Source: an uncultured beta proteobacterium (GTDB taxonomy: Bacteria; Pseudomonadota; Gammaproteobacteria; Burkholderiales; Burkholderiaceae_C). From it: 64,000 nucleotides of DNA. Below are positions 15,862 to 24,536 of this stretch, one piece after another. The stretch covers positions 1 to 64,000 of the forward strand of contig CAIKVZ010000225.1 in assembly GCA_903830985.1 (NCBI GenBank), read 5' to 3'. The notes beneath the pieces were generated by a model. It saw nothing but the letters and a program-made list of their open reading frames with translations. It was not told the origin of the DNA and did no database searches. The translations under genes were made by a program, and so were the position numbers. Each line of letters opens with the position of its first letter. Position 1 is the first letter of the stretch.

Positions 15862-16660
15862 GGCGTTCCTGTTCAGGGCTGGCCAGCGGGATGAGGCGTG
15901 CCGGCTCCGCAGCCCGGCGCTGCACGGAGCGCGCATGGGCGGCCGCCAGCAAGGCCTGCAAGGCTGCGCTGTGTAGGGGCAACAGCACGGGCTGCGCCAA
16001 GGGCGGTCCGCGCCGCTTGAGCACGCTCACGCTGAGCGCCTGCGGCGCTGCAGCTTGCGCCAACAGCAGACGCAGCGGCGCCGGGGACGACTCGTTGCGG
16101 GCCTGGGCCGGGCGCAGCACCCACAGCAGCTTGCCATGGTCGTGGGCGGCCAGATGCAGACGCCGCAGCGCGTCGCTGCGCACCTGAGGCAACCAGGCCA
16201 GCACGGCGACCACGTCGGCGCAGCGCAGCGCCTGCTCGCAGGCCCAGGCGCGCGCTGCGGGCGCCTGGGCGCGCACCCACAGCAGGCGCTGCGCGTCCAG
16301 GCCACGCGCCTGCAGGGCCGGCCCCAGCGGCACATGAGGAGCACCCACCAGCGCCAGCACGGAAGAATTGGCCTGTGCGCTGGCTGCAGCACGAATCACG
16401 CCCACTGTTGCGGCTACGGGCAACAGACTGCCCAGGGCCGGCAGCAGCAAGCCCCACTCGCCGCAACCCGATTGCAGCTGCAGCAACTCGGTCAACGCAC
16501 CCACGGGCCAGCCGCCACCGGGCAGCTGCGCGTCCAGGCCGGGGTATCCGCTGGACAACACGCTGCCCGCGTCCACGGCCATCTGGTTGGCGCGCCACAC
16601 GCCGGCGGCAGTAAACGCGGCCGGATCTGGGACAGGTACGAGGGACAGGGCGGCAGGCAT
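15830..16660 (-). CDS. imuA: ImuA, RecA-like SOS mutasome accessory protein
   Basis: A 276-residue protein of the ImuA/SulA-like (RecA-fold) group: LSSGYPGLDAQLPGGGWPVGALTELLQLQSGCGEWGLLLPAL has the spacing of RecA's Walker region but with a degenerate P-loop. The C-terminus (SVLKRRGPPLAQPVLLPL) is typical of the family. ImuA modulates the ImuB-DnaE2 complex in damage-induced mutagenesis. It is the first gene of the cassette. A perfect LexA-type box lies 23 bp upstream of the ATG at 16660. Confidence 0.85.
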   Translation of the reverse strand: MPAALSLVPVPDPAAFTAAGVWRANQMAVDAGSVLSSGYPGLDAQLPGGGWPVGALTELLQLQSGCGEWGLLLPALGSLLPVAATVGVIRAAASAQANSSVLALVGAPHVPLGPALQARGLDAQRLLWVRAQAPAARAWACEQALRCADVVAVLAWLPQVRSDALRRLHLAAHDHGKLLWVLRPAQARNESSPAPLRLLLAQAAAPQALSVSVLKRRGPPLAQPVLLPLHSAALQALLAAAHARSVQRRAAEPARLIPLASPEQERHVLDRLAARV

Positions 16661-16682
16661 AGGCGCAAAATTGAAATCAATA

Positions 16683-16700
16683 ACTGTGTATTTATACAGT
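16683..16700 (-). promoter_or_regulatory. SOS (LexA) box ahead of imuA
   Basis: The sequence ACTGTGTATTTATACAGT has the perfect CTGT-N8-ACAG core of the LexA operator. It lies 23-40 bp upstream of the imuA start, where it would block the promoter. This supports LexA repression and DNA-damage induction of imuA-imuB-dnaE2. LexA itself is not in the window. Confidence 0.9.
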
Positions 16701-16742
16701 ATTGTGCAGCATGGCCACGCTGCGCGCAAGCCGGCCTGGGGC

Positions 16743-16748
16743 TACAAT
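16743..16748 (+). promoter_or_regulatory. candidate -10 element for livK
   Basis: TACAAT, within the context GGGCTACAATCA, lies 124 bp upstream of the livK start. No convincing -35 is seen 16-18 bp upstream, so this is a weak prediction. Confidence 0.3.
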
Positions 16749-16871
16749 CAAAAGCTCCCCCGACGCGCAAGTGCCAGGGAACCGGCCAGGCAGAGCGTCT
16801 CGATTTCCCCTCTCGAACGCTCCCATCTTCGGCCTCCCCTGCAACGTCTCAACGACCTTACGGAACACACC

Positions 16872-18026
16872 ATGCACGCAATTCCCAAATCCCTTGCCCT
16901 TATCAGTTCCCTCGCCGTGGCCGGTCTGGCACAGGCCGCCGACATCAAGTTCGGCGTGGCTGAAGCCCTGTCCGGCGGCGCCGCGCAATACGGCGTGGCG
17001 ATCCGCAACGGCATGCAACTGGCCGCCGACGAGCTCAACGCCAAGGGCGGCATCAACGGCAACAAGATCATGCTGGTGATCGAGGACGAGCAGGGAAAGA
17101 AGGAAGAAGCCATCAACGTCGTGAAGAAGCTGGTGTTCCAGGACAAGGTGCTGATGATCTTCGGCCCCACCCTGTCGAACTCGATGTTTGCCGGCTCCCC
17201 CGTGGCCAACGCCGCCAAGACCGTGATCTTCGGCACCTCCACCACCGCCAACGGCATCACCGACGTCGGACCCTACGTGTTTCGCAATTCGGTGATGGAG
17301 TCCGACGTGCTGCCCGTGACCGTGGCCACGGCCGTCAAGCACTACAACATCAAGAAGGTCGCCGTGATTTACGGCAATGACGACGCCTTCACCAAGAGCG
17401 GCTACGACGTCTTCAAGGGCGTGCTCGAAGAGCGCAAGCTGCCCGTGACCAGCACCGAAACCTACGTCAAGGGCGACGTCGACTTCAAGGCCCAGCTCAC
17501 CAAGATCAAGGCCTCCTCACCCGACGCCATCATCTGCTCCTGCCTGGCCGAAGAAGCCGCCAACATCATGACCCAGGCGCGTGGCCTGGGCATCAAGGCG
17601 CCGTTCATCGGTGGCAACGGCTTCAACTCGCCCAAGCTGTTCGAAGTCTCCAAGCTCGCCGGTGAAGGCACTTTCGTCGGCAGCCCCTGGTCGAACACCA
17701 ATCCGGCACCGGTCAACAAGGCCTTCGTTGCTGCCTACGTGAAGAAGTACAGCGCCGAGCCGAACCAGTTCTCGGCCCAGGGCTATGACGCGATCAACAT
17801 CGTCGCCATCGCGCTGAAAGACGTGAAGTTCACGGGCGACCTGAGCGTCGACCGCGAGGCCCTGAAGAACGTCCTGCCCAAGGCCACTTTCAGCGGCGCC
17901 ACCGGCAACTTCAAGTTCCGTCCGGCCAAGACCAAGGACGGCAAGCCAGCCGGCTGGGACGCCGACCAGAAGCCCTTCATCTACGTCGTGCGGGGCGGCA
18001 AGTTCACCCTGTTCGAAGGCAAGTAA
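16872..18026 (+). CDS. livK: branched-chain amino acid ABC transporter, substrate-binding protein
   Basis: A 384-residue periplasmic binding protein of the LivJ/LivK type. The signal peptide MHAIPKSLALISSLAVAGLAQA ends before ADIKFGVAEALSGGAAQYG, the conserved start of the mature family. Residues such as DEQGKKEEAINVVKKLV and FGTSTTANGITDVGPYVFRNSV match type I periplasmic folds. The start is the ATG directly before the signal peptide, although the frame is open much further upstream. It heads a five-gene transport operon, and a strong hairpin separates it from livH, which would allow more binding protein than permease to be made. The exact ligand cannot be told. Confidence 0.9.
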   Translation: MHAIPKSLALISSLAVAGLAQAADIKFGVAEALSGGAAQYGVAIRNGMQLAADELNAKGGINGNKIMLVIEDEQGKKEEAINVVKKLVFQDKVLMIFGPTLSNSMFAGSPVANAAKTVIFGTSTTANGITDVGPYVFRNSVMESDVLPVTVATAVKHYNIKKVAVIYGNDDAFTKSGYDVFKGVLEERKLPVTSTETYVKGDVDFKAQLTKIKASSPDAIICSCLAEEAANIMTQARGLGIKAPFIGGNGFNSPKLFEVSKLAGEGTFVGSPWSNTNPAPVNKAFVAAYVKKYSAEPNQFSAQGYDAINIVAIALKDVKFTGDLSVDREALKNVLPKATFSGATGNFKFRPAKTKDGKPAGWDADQKPFIYVVRGGKFTLFEGK

Positions 18027-18040
18027 AGCGCTTCAAGCCT

Positions 18041-18072
18041 GCAGCGGGGCTGATGGAAATCAGCCCCGCTGC
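18041..18072 (+). terminator. strong hairpin between livK and livH
   Basis: A perfect 14-bp GC-rich stem (18041-18054 with 18059-18072) around the tetraloop GGAA. Only TTT follows, so it is more likely a partial terminator or a mRNA-stabilising 3' structure that raises livK relative to the downstream permease genes. Confidence 0.65.
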
Positions 18073-18115
18073 GCTTTGGGGCCGGCCCTTTCAGACCTGA
18101 TGACCACTTTCACCG

Positions 18116-18997
18116 ATGCTTGAACAACAACTCCTCAACGCCCTGACGCTGGGCAGCGTGTACGCGCTGTTTGCCCTGGGTTTCACCCTGGTGTTTGGCG
18201 TGCTGGCCGTCATCAACCTGGCGCATGGCGCGGTCTTCATGGTCGGCAGCTACGCGGCGCTGACCCTGGTCACGCGCTTCAACCTGCCATTGTGGCTGGC
18301 CATGCTCGGCGCCATGGCCATCAGCGGCAGCGTGGGCCTGCTGGTCGACGTGCTGATCTTCAAGCCGCTGCGCCAGCGCAATGCACCGCATCTGATTCCC
18401 ATGATCGCCTCCATCGGCGTGGGCATCATGCTCACCACCACGGCGCAGGGCCTGTTCGGTGCCGAGGCCATGCGTTTCCCGGATGAAACCCTGCCGGCGG
18501 GCGAGTACATCGTCGGCGACGTGCATGTGCGCGCGCTGGAGATCGCCATCGTCGCCATCGCCTTCCTCCTCATGGCCGTGCTGTTCACGGTGCTCAAGCG
18601 CACGCAACTGGGCCGCGCGCTGCGCGCCATCGCCGAGTCGCCCAAGGCGGCCCGCCTCATGGGCATCCATGTGGAGGCGCTGTTCCACATCACCTCCTTT
18701 GTCGCTGCGGCATTGGGTGGCATTGCCGGCGTGCTGATCGGCCTGGACTTCAACGCCATCACGCCCGGCATGGGCCAACCGATACTGCACAAGGGCATCG
18801 CCGTCATCATCCTGGGCGGCATGGGCGACATCCGCGGCGCGCTCATCGGCGGCCTGTTCCTGGGCTTTGCCGAAGTCATCAGCAAGGCTTATCTGTCGAG
18901 TCAGATGGGCGACGCCGTGGCCTTTGGTCTGCTGTTCCTGATCCTGCTGGTGCGGCCCTCGGGTCTGTTCGGGCGCAAGCTGGAAAGGAAAGCCTGA
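18116..18997 (+). CDS. livH: branched-chain amino acid ABC transporter permease LivH
   Basis: A 293-residue inner-membrane permease with about eight hydrophobic helices. It begins LLNALTLGSVYALFALGFTLVFGVLAVINLAHGAVFM, the LivH signature, and contains RAIAESPKAARLMGI, the coupling-loop EAA-like motif. It pairs with LivM. The stop and the livM start share one base (TGATG). Confidence 0.93.
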   Translation: MLEQQLLNALTLGSVYALFALGFTLVFGVLAVINLAHGAVFMVGSYAALTLVTRFNLPLWLAMLGAMAISGSVGLLVDVLIFKPLRQRNAPHLIPMIASIGVGIMLTTTAQGLFGAEAMRFPDETLPAGEYIVGDVHVRALEIAIVAIAFLLMAVLFTVLKRTQLGRALRAIAESPKAARLMGIHVEALFHITSFVAAALGGIAGVLIGLDFNAITPGMGQPILHKGIAVIILGGMGDIRGALIGGLFLGFAEVISKAYLSSQMGDAVAFGLLFLILLVRPSGLFGRKLERKA

Positions 18998-19860
18998 TGG
19001 AGTCGTTGAATGATTTCTGGTCGACCTACAGCACGCTGGTGTTCACCGTCGGCGTGCACGGCCTGCTGGCGCTGTCAATCTGGCTGACGCTGTCCTGCGG
19101 CCTGCTGTCGCTGGCCAACGCGGCCTTCATGGGCATTGGCGCCTATGTGTCGGCGCTGCTCACCCTGCAACTGGGCTGGCCCTTCCCGGCCGTGCTGCTG
19201 GCCGGCGCCGTGGTGCCGGCGCTGGTGGCGCTGCTCATCGGTGCGCCGGTGCTGCGCCTGTCCGGCGTCTACCTGGCCATGGCCACGCTGGCCTTTGGCG
19301 AAGTGGTGCGCATCACCTTGCTGAATCTGGACATCACCGGTGGCCCGGAGGGGCTCAACGGCATTCCCCTGGCCACTGAAGGCTGGCACATCGCCGGGCT
19401 GCTGGCGCTGGCCATCTACGGACTGACGCGGCTGCGCCGCTCCAAGGTGGGCCGCGCCTTCGAGGCCATCAAGGAGGACGAGGTGGCGGCGCGTCTCATG
19501 GGCATCGACGTGGACCGCTACAAGCTGCTGGCCTTTGTGCTGGGCGGCTTCATCGCCGGCGTGGCCGGCGCGCTCAACGCCCACTTCACCTTCTTTATCA
19601 GCCCGCGCGAATACGGCTTCGAGAACGCCGTCGACATCCTCACCATGACCGTGCTGGGCGGCACCTCGGGTCTGGTGGGGCCGCTGATCGGCGCCACCAC
19701 GCTGACGCTGCTGCCCGAAGTGCTGCGCTTTTTGCATGACTTCCGCTCCCTGGTGAACGGCGCCGTGCTGGTGCTGGTCGTGCTGTTCCTGCCCAAGGGC
19801 ATCTGGGAGCCGCGCCGCATCAAGGCCTGGTGGCAAGGCCGCAAGGGGGGCAAAGCATGA
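18997..19860 (+). CDS. livM: branched-chain amino acid ABC transporter permease LivM
   Basis: A 287-residue permease, second membrane subunit of the importer. Markers are LSLANAAFMGIGAYVSALL, GVYLAMATLAFGEVVRI and the coupling motif RAFEAIKEDEVAARLMGIDV. About eight to nine transmembrane helices are apparent. The C-terminus is basic and overlaps livG by 4 bp. Confidence 0.93.
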   Translation: MESLNDFWSTYSTLVFTVGVHGLLALSIWLTLSCGLLSLANAAFMGIGAYVSALLTLQLGWPFPAVLLAGAVVPALVALLIGAPVLRLSGVYLAMATLAFGEVVRITLLNLDITGGPEGLNGIPLATEGWHIAGLLALAIYGLTRLRRSKVGRAFEAIKEDEVAARLMGIDVDRYKLLAFVLGGFIAGVAGALNAHFTFFISPREYGFENAVDILTMTVLGGTSGLVGPLIGATTLTLLPEVLRFLHDFRSLVNGAVLVLVVLFLPKGIWEPRRIKAWWQGRKGGKA

Positions 19861-20627
19861 GCGTTTCCCTTCTTTCCATTCGCAACCTGGGCATGCATTT
19901 CGGCGGCCTGAGCGTGCTGCAGGACGTCAGCTTCGAGGTGCCCGCGGGCAGCATCTACGGCCTGATCGGGCCCAATGGCGCGGGCAAGACGACGGTCTTC
20001 AACCTGATCACCGGACTGCTGCAGCCGAGCAGCGGCAGCATAGCGTTCCAGGGCGAAAGCCTGGTGGGTGTGCCTTCGCACCGCATCACGCACCGCGGCA
20101 TCGCGCGCACCTTCCAGAACATCCGCATCTTCAAGGAAATGGACCTGCTGGAAAACGTCATGGTGGGCCTGCACGAGCAGTTGCGCTATGGCGGCATCGA
20201 CCTGCTCTTCAACACCGCAGCCTGCCGTGCAGCGGAAAAAAGGGCGCGCGAGCGCGCATTTGAGTTGCTCACCTGGGTCGGCCTGGCGCACAAGGCCGAC
20301 CTGCTGGCCGACAACCTGTCCTACGGCGAGCAGCGCAAGCTGGAGTTCGCACGGGCCCTGGCCACCGAACCCAAGCTGCTGCTGCTGGACGAGCCCGTGG
20401 CCGGCATGAACCCGGCGGAAAAAGCCATCCTCATGGAGGAGATCCGCAACATCCGCGACCGCGGCTACGGCGTCTTCATGATCGAACACGACATGCGCTT
20501 CGTCATGGGCCTGTGCGAGCAGATCGCCGTGCTCAATTTCGGCCGCATCATCGCCCAGGGAACCCCGGACGAAGTGCGCAACAACCCCGACGTGATCGAA
20601 GCGTATCTCGGTAAGGACGAGCAATGA
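19857..20627 (+). CDS. livG: branched-chain amino acid ABC transporter ATPase LivG
   Basis: A 256-residue ABC ATPase. Walker A is GPNGAGKTT, the signature is LSYGEQRKLEFARAL and Walker B is LLLLDEPVAGMNP, followed by the H-loop in MIEHDMRFVM. The start at 19857 overlaps the livM stop as ATGA; an earlier in-frame ATG at 19830 is less likely. It forms the ATPase heterodimer with LivF. Confidence 0.93.
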   Translation: MSVSLLSIRNLGMHFGGLSVLQDVSFEVPAGSIYGLIGPNGAGKTTVFNLITGLLQPSSGSIAFQGESLVGVPSHRITHRGIARTFQNIRIFKEMDLLENVMVGLHEQLRYGGIDLLFNTAACRAAEKRARERAFELLTWVGLAHKADLLADNLSYGEQRKLEFARALATEPKLLLLDEPVAGMNPAEKAILMEEIRNIRDRGYGVFMIEHDMRFVMGLCEQIAVLNFGRIIAQGTPDEVRNNPDVIEAYLGKDEQ

Positions 20628-21337
20628 GTATCTCCCTGCGCGTACAGGACCTGTCCGTCGCCTACGGCCAGATCGAGGCGGTCAAGGGCATTGACTTTGA
20701 ACTCGTCGCCGGCGAAATCACGGCCCTGGTGGGCGCCAACGGCGCCGGCAAAAGCACCACGCTGCTGGCCCTGTCGGGGCTGCTGCGGCCCAAGCGTGGC
20801 CGCATCGAGTTCGAGGGCGAGGACATCAGCCAGCTGGCAGCGCACCAGATCGTGCAGCGTGGCGTGGTTCAAGTGCCCGAAGGTCGCGCCATCCTGACCA
20901 CGCTGACCGTCACCGAGAACCTGCAGCTCGGCGCCTATACACGGCGCGACAAAGCCGGCATTGCGTCCTCCATGGAAGAGGTCTATGCGCTGTTCCCGCG
21001 CCTCAAGGACCGCTGCGAGCAGTTTGCCGGCAACCTCTCGGGCGGCGAGCAGCAGATGCTGGCGATTGGCCGTGCCCTCATGGCCCGCCCGAAGCTGCTG
21101 CTGCTGGACGAACCGTCCATGGGTCTGGCGCCCATCCTGGTGCAGGAAATTTTCCGCACCCTGGTGCAGATCAACCGCAGCGGACTGACTGTCCTGCTGG
21201 TGGAGCAGAACGTGCGTCAGGCGCTGAAAATCGCGCGCCACGGCTACGTGATAGAGACCGGAAAGATCGTGCTGACCGACACAGGGGCGAACCTGCTGGC
21301 CAACCCGAAGGTGGAAGAGGCCTATCTGGGAGGGTGA
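20624..21337 (+). CDS. livF: branched-chain amino acid ABC transporter ATPase LivF
   Basis: A 237-residue ABC ATPase with Walker A GANGAGKSTT, signature LSGGEQQMLAIGRALM, Walker B LLLLDEPSMGLAP and the LivF ending VEEAYLGG. The start overlaps livG as ATGA. It closes the livKHMGF operon. A short inverted repeat (TTGTCA-T6-TGACAA, 21345-21362) follows the stop. Confidence 0.93.
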   Translation: MSISLRVQDLSVAYGQIEAVKGIDFELVAGEITALVGANGAGKSTTLLALSGLLRPKRGRIEFEGEDISQLAAHQIVQRGVVQVPEGRAILTTLTVTENLQLGAYTRRDKAGIASSMEEVYALFPRLKDRCEQFAGNLSGGEQQMLAIGRALMARPKLLLLDEPSMGLAPILVQEIFRTLVQINRSGLTVLLVEQNVRQALKIARHGYVIETGKIVLTDTGANLLANPKVEEAYLGG

Positions 21338-21424
21338 CAGTCGGTTGTCATTTTTTTGACAAGATACTGTCAGCCTGGCGTTAAGTTCGCCTTTAGAATG
21401 GATGGTAATGCCCTTGCATGAGCG

Positions 21425-21518
21425 AGGGTTCCAGAGGGCAAACCTGTTGAAAAACGGGGACGCAAAGCCACCGGCCTACAGCGCGCAAGCGCCATGGCAG
21501 CGGGGTTGCCAGGGTTGG
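21425..21518 (+). ncRNA. class I cyclic-di-GMP riboswitch (GEMM-I)
   Basis: The conserved GEMM-I elements appear in order: AGGGCAAACC, a GAAA tetraloop in the P2 hairpin (TGTTGAAAAACGG), GGACGCAAAGCC, ACCGGCCTA, and the second hairpin ending GGCAGCGGGGTTGCC. These match the Vc2-type aptamer that binds c-di-GMP. A TAGAAT -10-like element lies at 21394-21399 just upstream. The aptamer ends about 76 nt before the start of the sedolisin-like gene, which it should control. I could not resolve the expression platform, so on/off polarity is unknown. Confidence 0.88.
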
Positions 21519-21594
21519 ATTGAGCTAGCGCACACCGCAATGCCTCTCACCCCTGACCAGAGTGGCCCTCGCCCATTTTTCGGAGCGCCAGGTC

Positions 21595-23985
21595 ATGAAT
21601 ACGTCCACACACACTGTCAATTTCAGCGCCGGCAAAAGCCTGTGGGCGGCAAGCTTTGCTGCAGCGCTGTTGAGCGCCTGTGGCGGTGGCGACGTCCCGC
21701 TGGCGAGCAACCCCGTCACCGCACCGCTGACCAGCGCCACGACCACGCTGCAACTCGACTTGGCCACCCTGCCCGACGCCGCGGCGCTGCAGTTGGCCCA
21801 ACCCCTGTTCCACCTGGCACCGGTGCTGCTGGACGCGCCGGACGATGCAAACAGTGACAGTTCTCACAGCAACGCCCCGCACCAGCAGGCCGTGCCGCAG
21901 GAATTTGACGGACTTTCCACGCAACGCCTGACCGTACGCGCCATGAAGGCTGCACGCCAGTTGCGCGCCGCGAACCCCACGGCACTGGCGGCCGACGGCA
22001 CGGCAGTGACGGTGGCGCCCATGGCCGCAGGCACCGTGGTCTCGGTCTACTCGCCGGCGCAGATCCGCGCCGCCTACGGTTTGCCGGCCCTGCCCGTGGT
22101 GGGCAGCGCACTCAGCGCCGCGCAGGCCGCGCAACTCGGTGCCGGACAGACCATCTACATCGTCGACGCGCAGCATGACCCGAACGTGGTGGCCGAACTC
22201 GCCGCCTTCAACCAGAAGTTCGGCCTGCCCACTTGCGTCACCAAGGTCATCGCCAGCACGGCCGCCCTGCCGCTGGCTGCGGCCTCCGTCAGCGGCTGCG
22301 AGTTCTCCATCGCCTACAACAACGCCGCCGGCGCCATGGTCAGCAGCGCGCCGGCCTACGACGCCGGCTGGGCGACCGAGATCACGCTGGACGTGCAGTG
22401 GGCCCACGCCACGGCGCCGCTGGCGCGCATCGTGCTGATCGAGGCGGTTGATGCCACCACCAACAGCCTGCTGGGCGCAGTCAAGCTGGCCAATGCCATG
22501 GGCCCGGGCGTCGTGTCCATGAGCTTCGGCGCGGCCGAGGGCAACTGGACCGCTTCGGTGGACGCGGCCTTCAGCGGCGCCAACATGAGCTACCTGGCGG
22601 CCACGGGTGACAACGGGGCGGCGGTTTCCTGGCCCGCGGTCTCGCCCAAGGTGCTGGCCGTGGGCGGCACCACGCTCAGCTACAGCGGCAGCGGTGCGCG
22701 CAGCGAAGTGAGCTGGTCTGGAACCGGCGGCGGCACCAGCGCTTACACGCCCACGCCGAGCTACCAGAGCAGCGCCGTTCCCGGCCTGGGAACCGTGGCA
22801 CGCCGCACCGTGGCAGACGTGGCCTTCAACGCCGACCCTGCAACAGGTCAATATGTGGCCGTGATGGCGCAGGGCAGCAGCGTGGTGAGCTGGCTCAGCG
22901 CCGGCGGCACCAGCTTGTCGACCCCGCAATGGGCCGGCCTCATCGCCGTGGCCAATGCCACACGCGCGCTCGCCGCCAAACCTGCCCTGGGCGCAGCCCA
23001 CGCCGTGCTCTACGGGCAGATCGCCACGGTCCCGGGCAGCTACGCCAGCGCCTTTGCCGACATCACCCGGGGCACGGACGGCACCTGTGCAACCTGTATC
23101 GCCAAGGCCGGCTATGACCCGCTGTCGGGCCTGGGAACGCCCAATGTGGCGGCCCTGCTGAGCGCGTTGTCGGGTGCGAGCGCCACCGCACCGGTGGTCA
23201 CCGCACCGGTCGTCACCGGAGCCGCCATCAGTGGCGCGGTCGGCACGGCGCTGTCCTTCACGGCCTCGGTTGCCGCACCCAACGCCGTCACCTACGCCCT
23301 GAGCGGCGCGCCCGCCGGCATGGCCATCTCCGCCACCGGCGTCGTGACCTGGCCAACACCGCTGGCCGGCAGCTACGCCGTGACCGTCAGCGCCAAAGAC
23401 AGCGCGACGGGACTGAGCGGCCAGGGCCTGTACAGCGTCACCATCGCGGCACCGCTGGCGCCCAGCGTGGGCAGCGGCACGGTCAGCGGCAAGCCTGGCG
23501 TGGCGCTGTCCTTCAGCGTCGCCGTCAGCGCCACCAACCCCGTGAGCTACAACCTGAGCGGCGCGCCGGCCGGCATGAGCGTGAGCAGCACCGGGCTGGT
23601 CAGCTGGGCTTCCCCCGTGCTGGGCAGCTACGCGGTGACGGTCACCGTCAAGGACAGCAAGACCGGCTTGAGCGGTCAGGGCGTGTACACGGTGAAGATC
23701 GTCGCGGCGCCAGTAGCCGGCCCGGTGATCACCGCGCCCGCCATGAGCGGCGTGGTCGGCAAGGTGCTCACCGGCAGCATCGCCATCTCCGACCCGGGCG
23801 CCACTTCGCTGTCGATCTCCATCACCGGCGCACCGCTGGGAATGAGCTTTTCCATCAGCGGGCTGACGCTCAACGCCAGCTGGCCCAGCCCGGTTCTGGG
23901 CAGCTACAGCCTGAAGGTGTCGGTGCAGGACTCGGCCGGTCTGAGCGCCCAGGCCGTGGTGCCGATCACAGTCACCGCAAAATAA
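21595..23985 (+). CDS. sedolisin-like (S53) serine protease, predicted lipoprotein with three Ig-like repeats
   Basis: A 796-residue exported protein. The N-terminal signal ends in the lipobox LLSAC (AALLSACGGG), so it is likely lipid-anchored. The catalytic domain (~residues 140-525) has the S53 pattern: Glu262 and Asp266 in ATEITLDVQWAHA, Asp339 in ATGDNGA, Ser440 in GGTSLSTPQWAGL, and a calcium-site-like DITRGTDG...GYDPLSGLGTP. A classic long prodomain is not obvious. Three ~80-residue He_PIG/Ig-like repeats follow, sharing LSGAPAGM and GSYAVTV motifs. GGAG lies 9 nt before the ATG. It is preceded by a c-di-GMP riboswitch, suggesting a role in surface attachment, biofilm or matrix remodelling. 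Confidence 0.85.
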   Translation: MNTSTHTVNFSAGKSLWAASFAAALLSACGGGDVPLASNPVTAPLTSATTTLQLDLATLPDAAALQLAQPLFHLAPVLLDAPDDANSDSSHSNAPHQQAVPQEFDGLSTQRLTVRAMKAARQLRAANPTALAADGTAVTVAPMAAGTVVSVYSPAQIRAAYGLPALPVVGSALSAAQAAQLGAGQTIYIVDAQHDPNVVAELAAFNQKFGLPTCVTKVIASTAALPLAAASVSGCEFSIAYNNAAGAMVSSAPAYDAGWATEITLDVQWAHATAPLARIVLIEAVDATTNSLLGAVKLANAMGPGVVSMSFGAAEGNWTASVDAAFSGANMSYLAATGDNGAAVSWPAVSPKVLAVGGTTLSYSGSGARSEVSWSGTGGGTSAYTPTPSYQSSAVPGLGTVARRTVADVAFNADPATGQYVAVMAQGSSVVSWLSAGGTSLSTPQWAGLIAVANATRALAAKPALGAAHAVLYGQIATVPGSYASAFADITRGTDGTCATCIAKAGYDPLSGLGTPNVAALLSALSGASATAPVVTAPVVTGAAISGAVGTALSFTASVAAPNAVTYALSGAPAGMAISATGVVTWPTPLAGSYAVTVSAKDSATGLSGQGLYSVTIAAPLAPSVGSGTVSGKPGVALSFSVAVSATNPVSYNLSGAPAGMSVSSTGLVSWASPVLGSYAVTVTVKDSKTGLSGQGVYTVKIVAAPVAGPVITAPAMSGVVGKVLTGSIAISDPGATSLSISITGAPLGMSFSISGLTLNASWPSPVLGSYSLKVSVQDSAGLSAQAVVPITVTAK

Positions 23986-24037
23986 CCCCCGGTTACGCTG
24001 TCCGGCCAGGCGCAGGCTCGGATGCGAAAATGCAGCC

Positions 24038-24535
24038 ATGAACCATCTTTGGACGCTTGCACTGCTGCTCTTCGCCGGGACGGCCTTCGGGGCTGAACTG
24101 GCGTTGGGACTGGCCGCGCCGGAGGTGACGGCCACAGGCCTCGACAACGCCACGGTCTTTCGACTTTCCGAAAAACGTGGCCACGTCGTGATCCTGAATT
24201 TCTGGGCCACCTGGTGCGCACCCTGCAAGAACGAAATGCCCGCGCTTCAGACCTATTTTGAGCAGCACAAGGACCAGGGACTCGAGGTCCTGGCCATCAG
24301 CATGGACGATGCGCGGGAACTGGAGCAAGTGCGCAAGCTGGCCCGCTCGTACAGCTTTGCGGTGGCGCTCAAGTCGCAGGCCAGCTTCAAAGGTCTGGGC
24401 CGGATCTGGCGCATGCCAAGCACCTTCGTCATCGACCGCGACGGCCTGCTGCGCAAGAACGGCCACGAGGGCGACGCCGAGATCACGCGCGAGCAACTCG
24501 AAGCCTTGGTCGACCCGCTGCTGGCGCGCCCCTGA
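24038..24535 (+). CDS. TlpA-like periplasmic thioredoxin
   Basis: A 165-residue TlpA/ResA-type protein. The signal peptide is MNHLWTLALLLFAGTAFGA. The redox motif WCAPC lies in VVILNFWATWCAPCKNEMP, and the cis-Pro region is MPSTFVID. Such proteins reduce disulfides in the periplasm, for example in cytochrome c or CuA maturation. Its stop is 1 bp from that of the convergent outer-membrane gene; a PCu(A)C copper chaperone 1.8 kb away makes a role in cytochrome oxidase assembly plausible. Confidence 0.87.
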   Translation: MNHLWTLALLLFAGTAFGAELALGLAAPEVTATGLDNATVFRLSEKRGHVVILNFWATWCAPCKNEMPALQTYFEQHKDQGLEVLAISMDDARELEQVRKLARSYSFAVALKSQASFKGLGRIWRMPSTFVIDRDGLLRKNGHEGDAEITREQLEALVDPLLARP

Positions 24536-24536
24536 C

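Noticed and set aside
23182-23982. The three repeats in the protease gene as a DNA-level tandem repeat
   Set aside because: They are diverged protein-level Ig-like repeats of about 80 residues, not a nucleotide repeat.
21547-24228. An 893-codon minus-strand frame over the sedolisin-like gene
   Set aside because: Antisense to a protein with signal peptide, catalytic motifs and repeats; the frame is low complexity.
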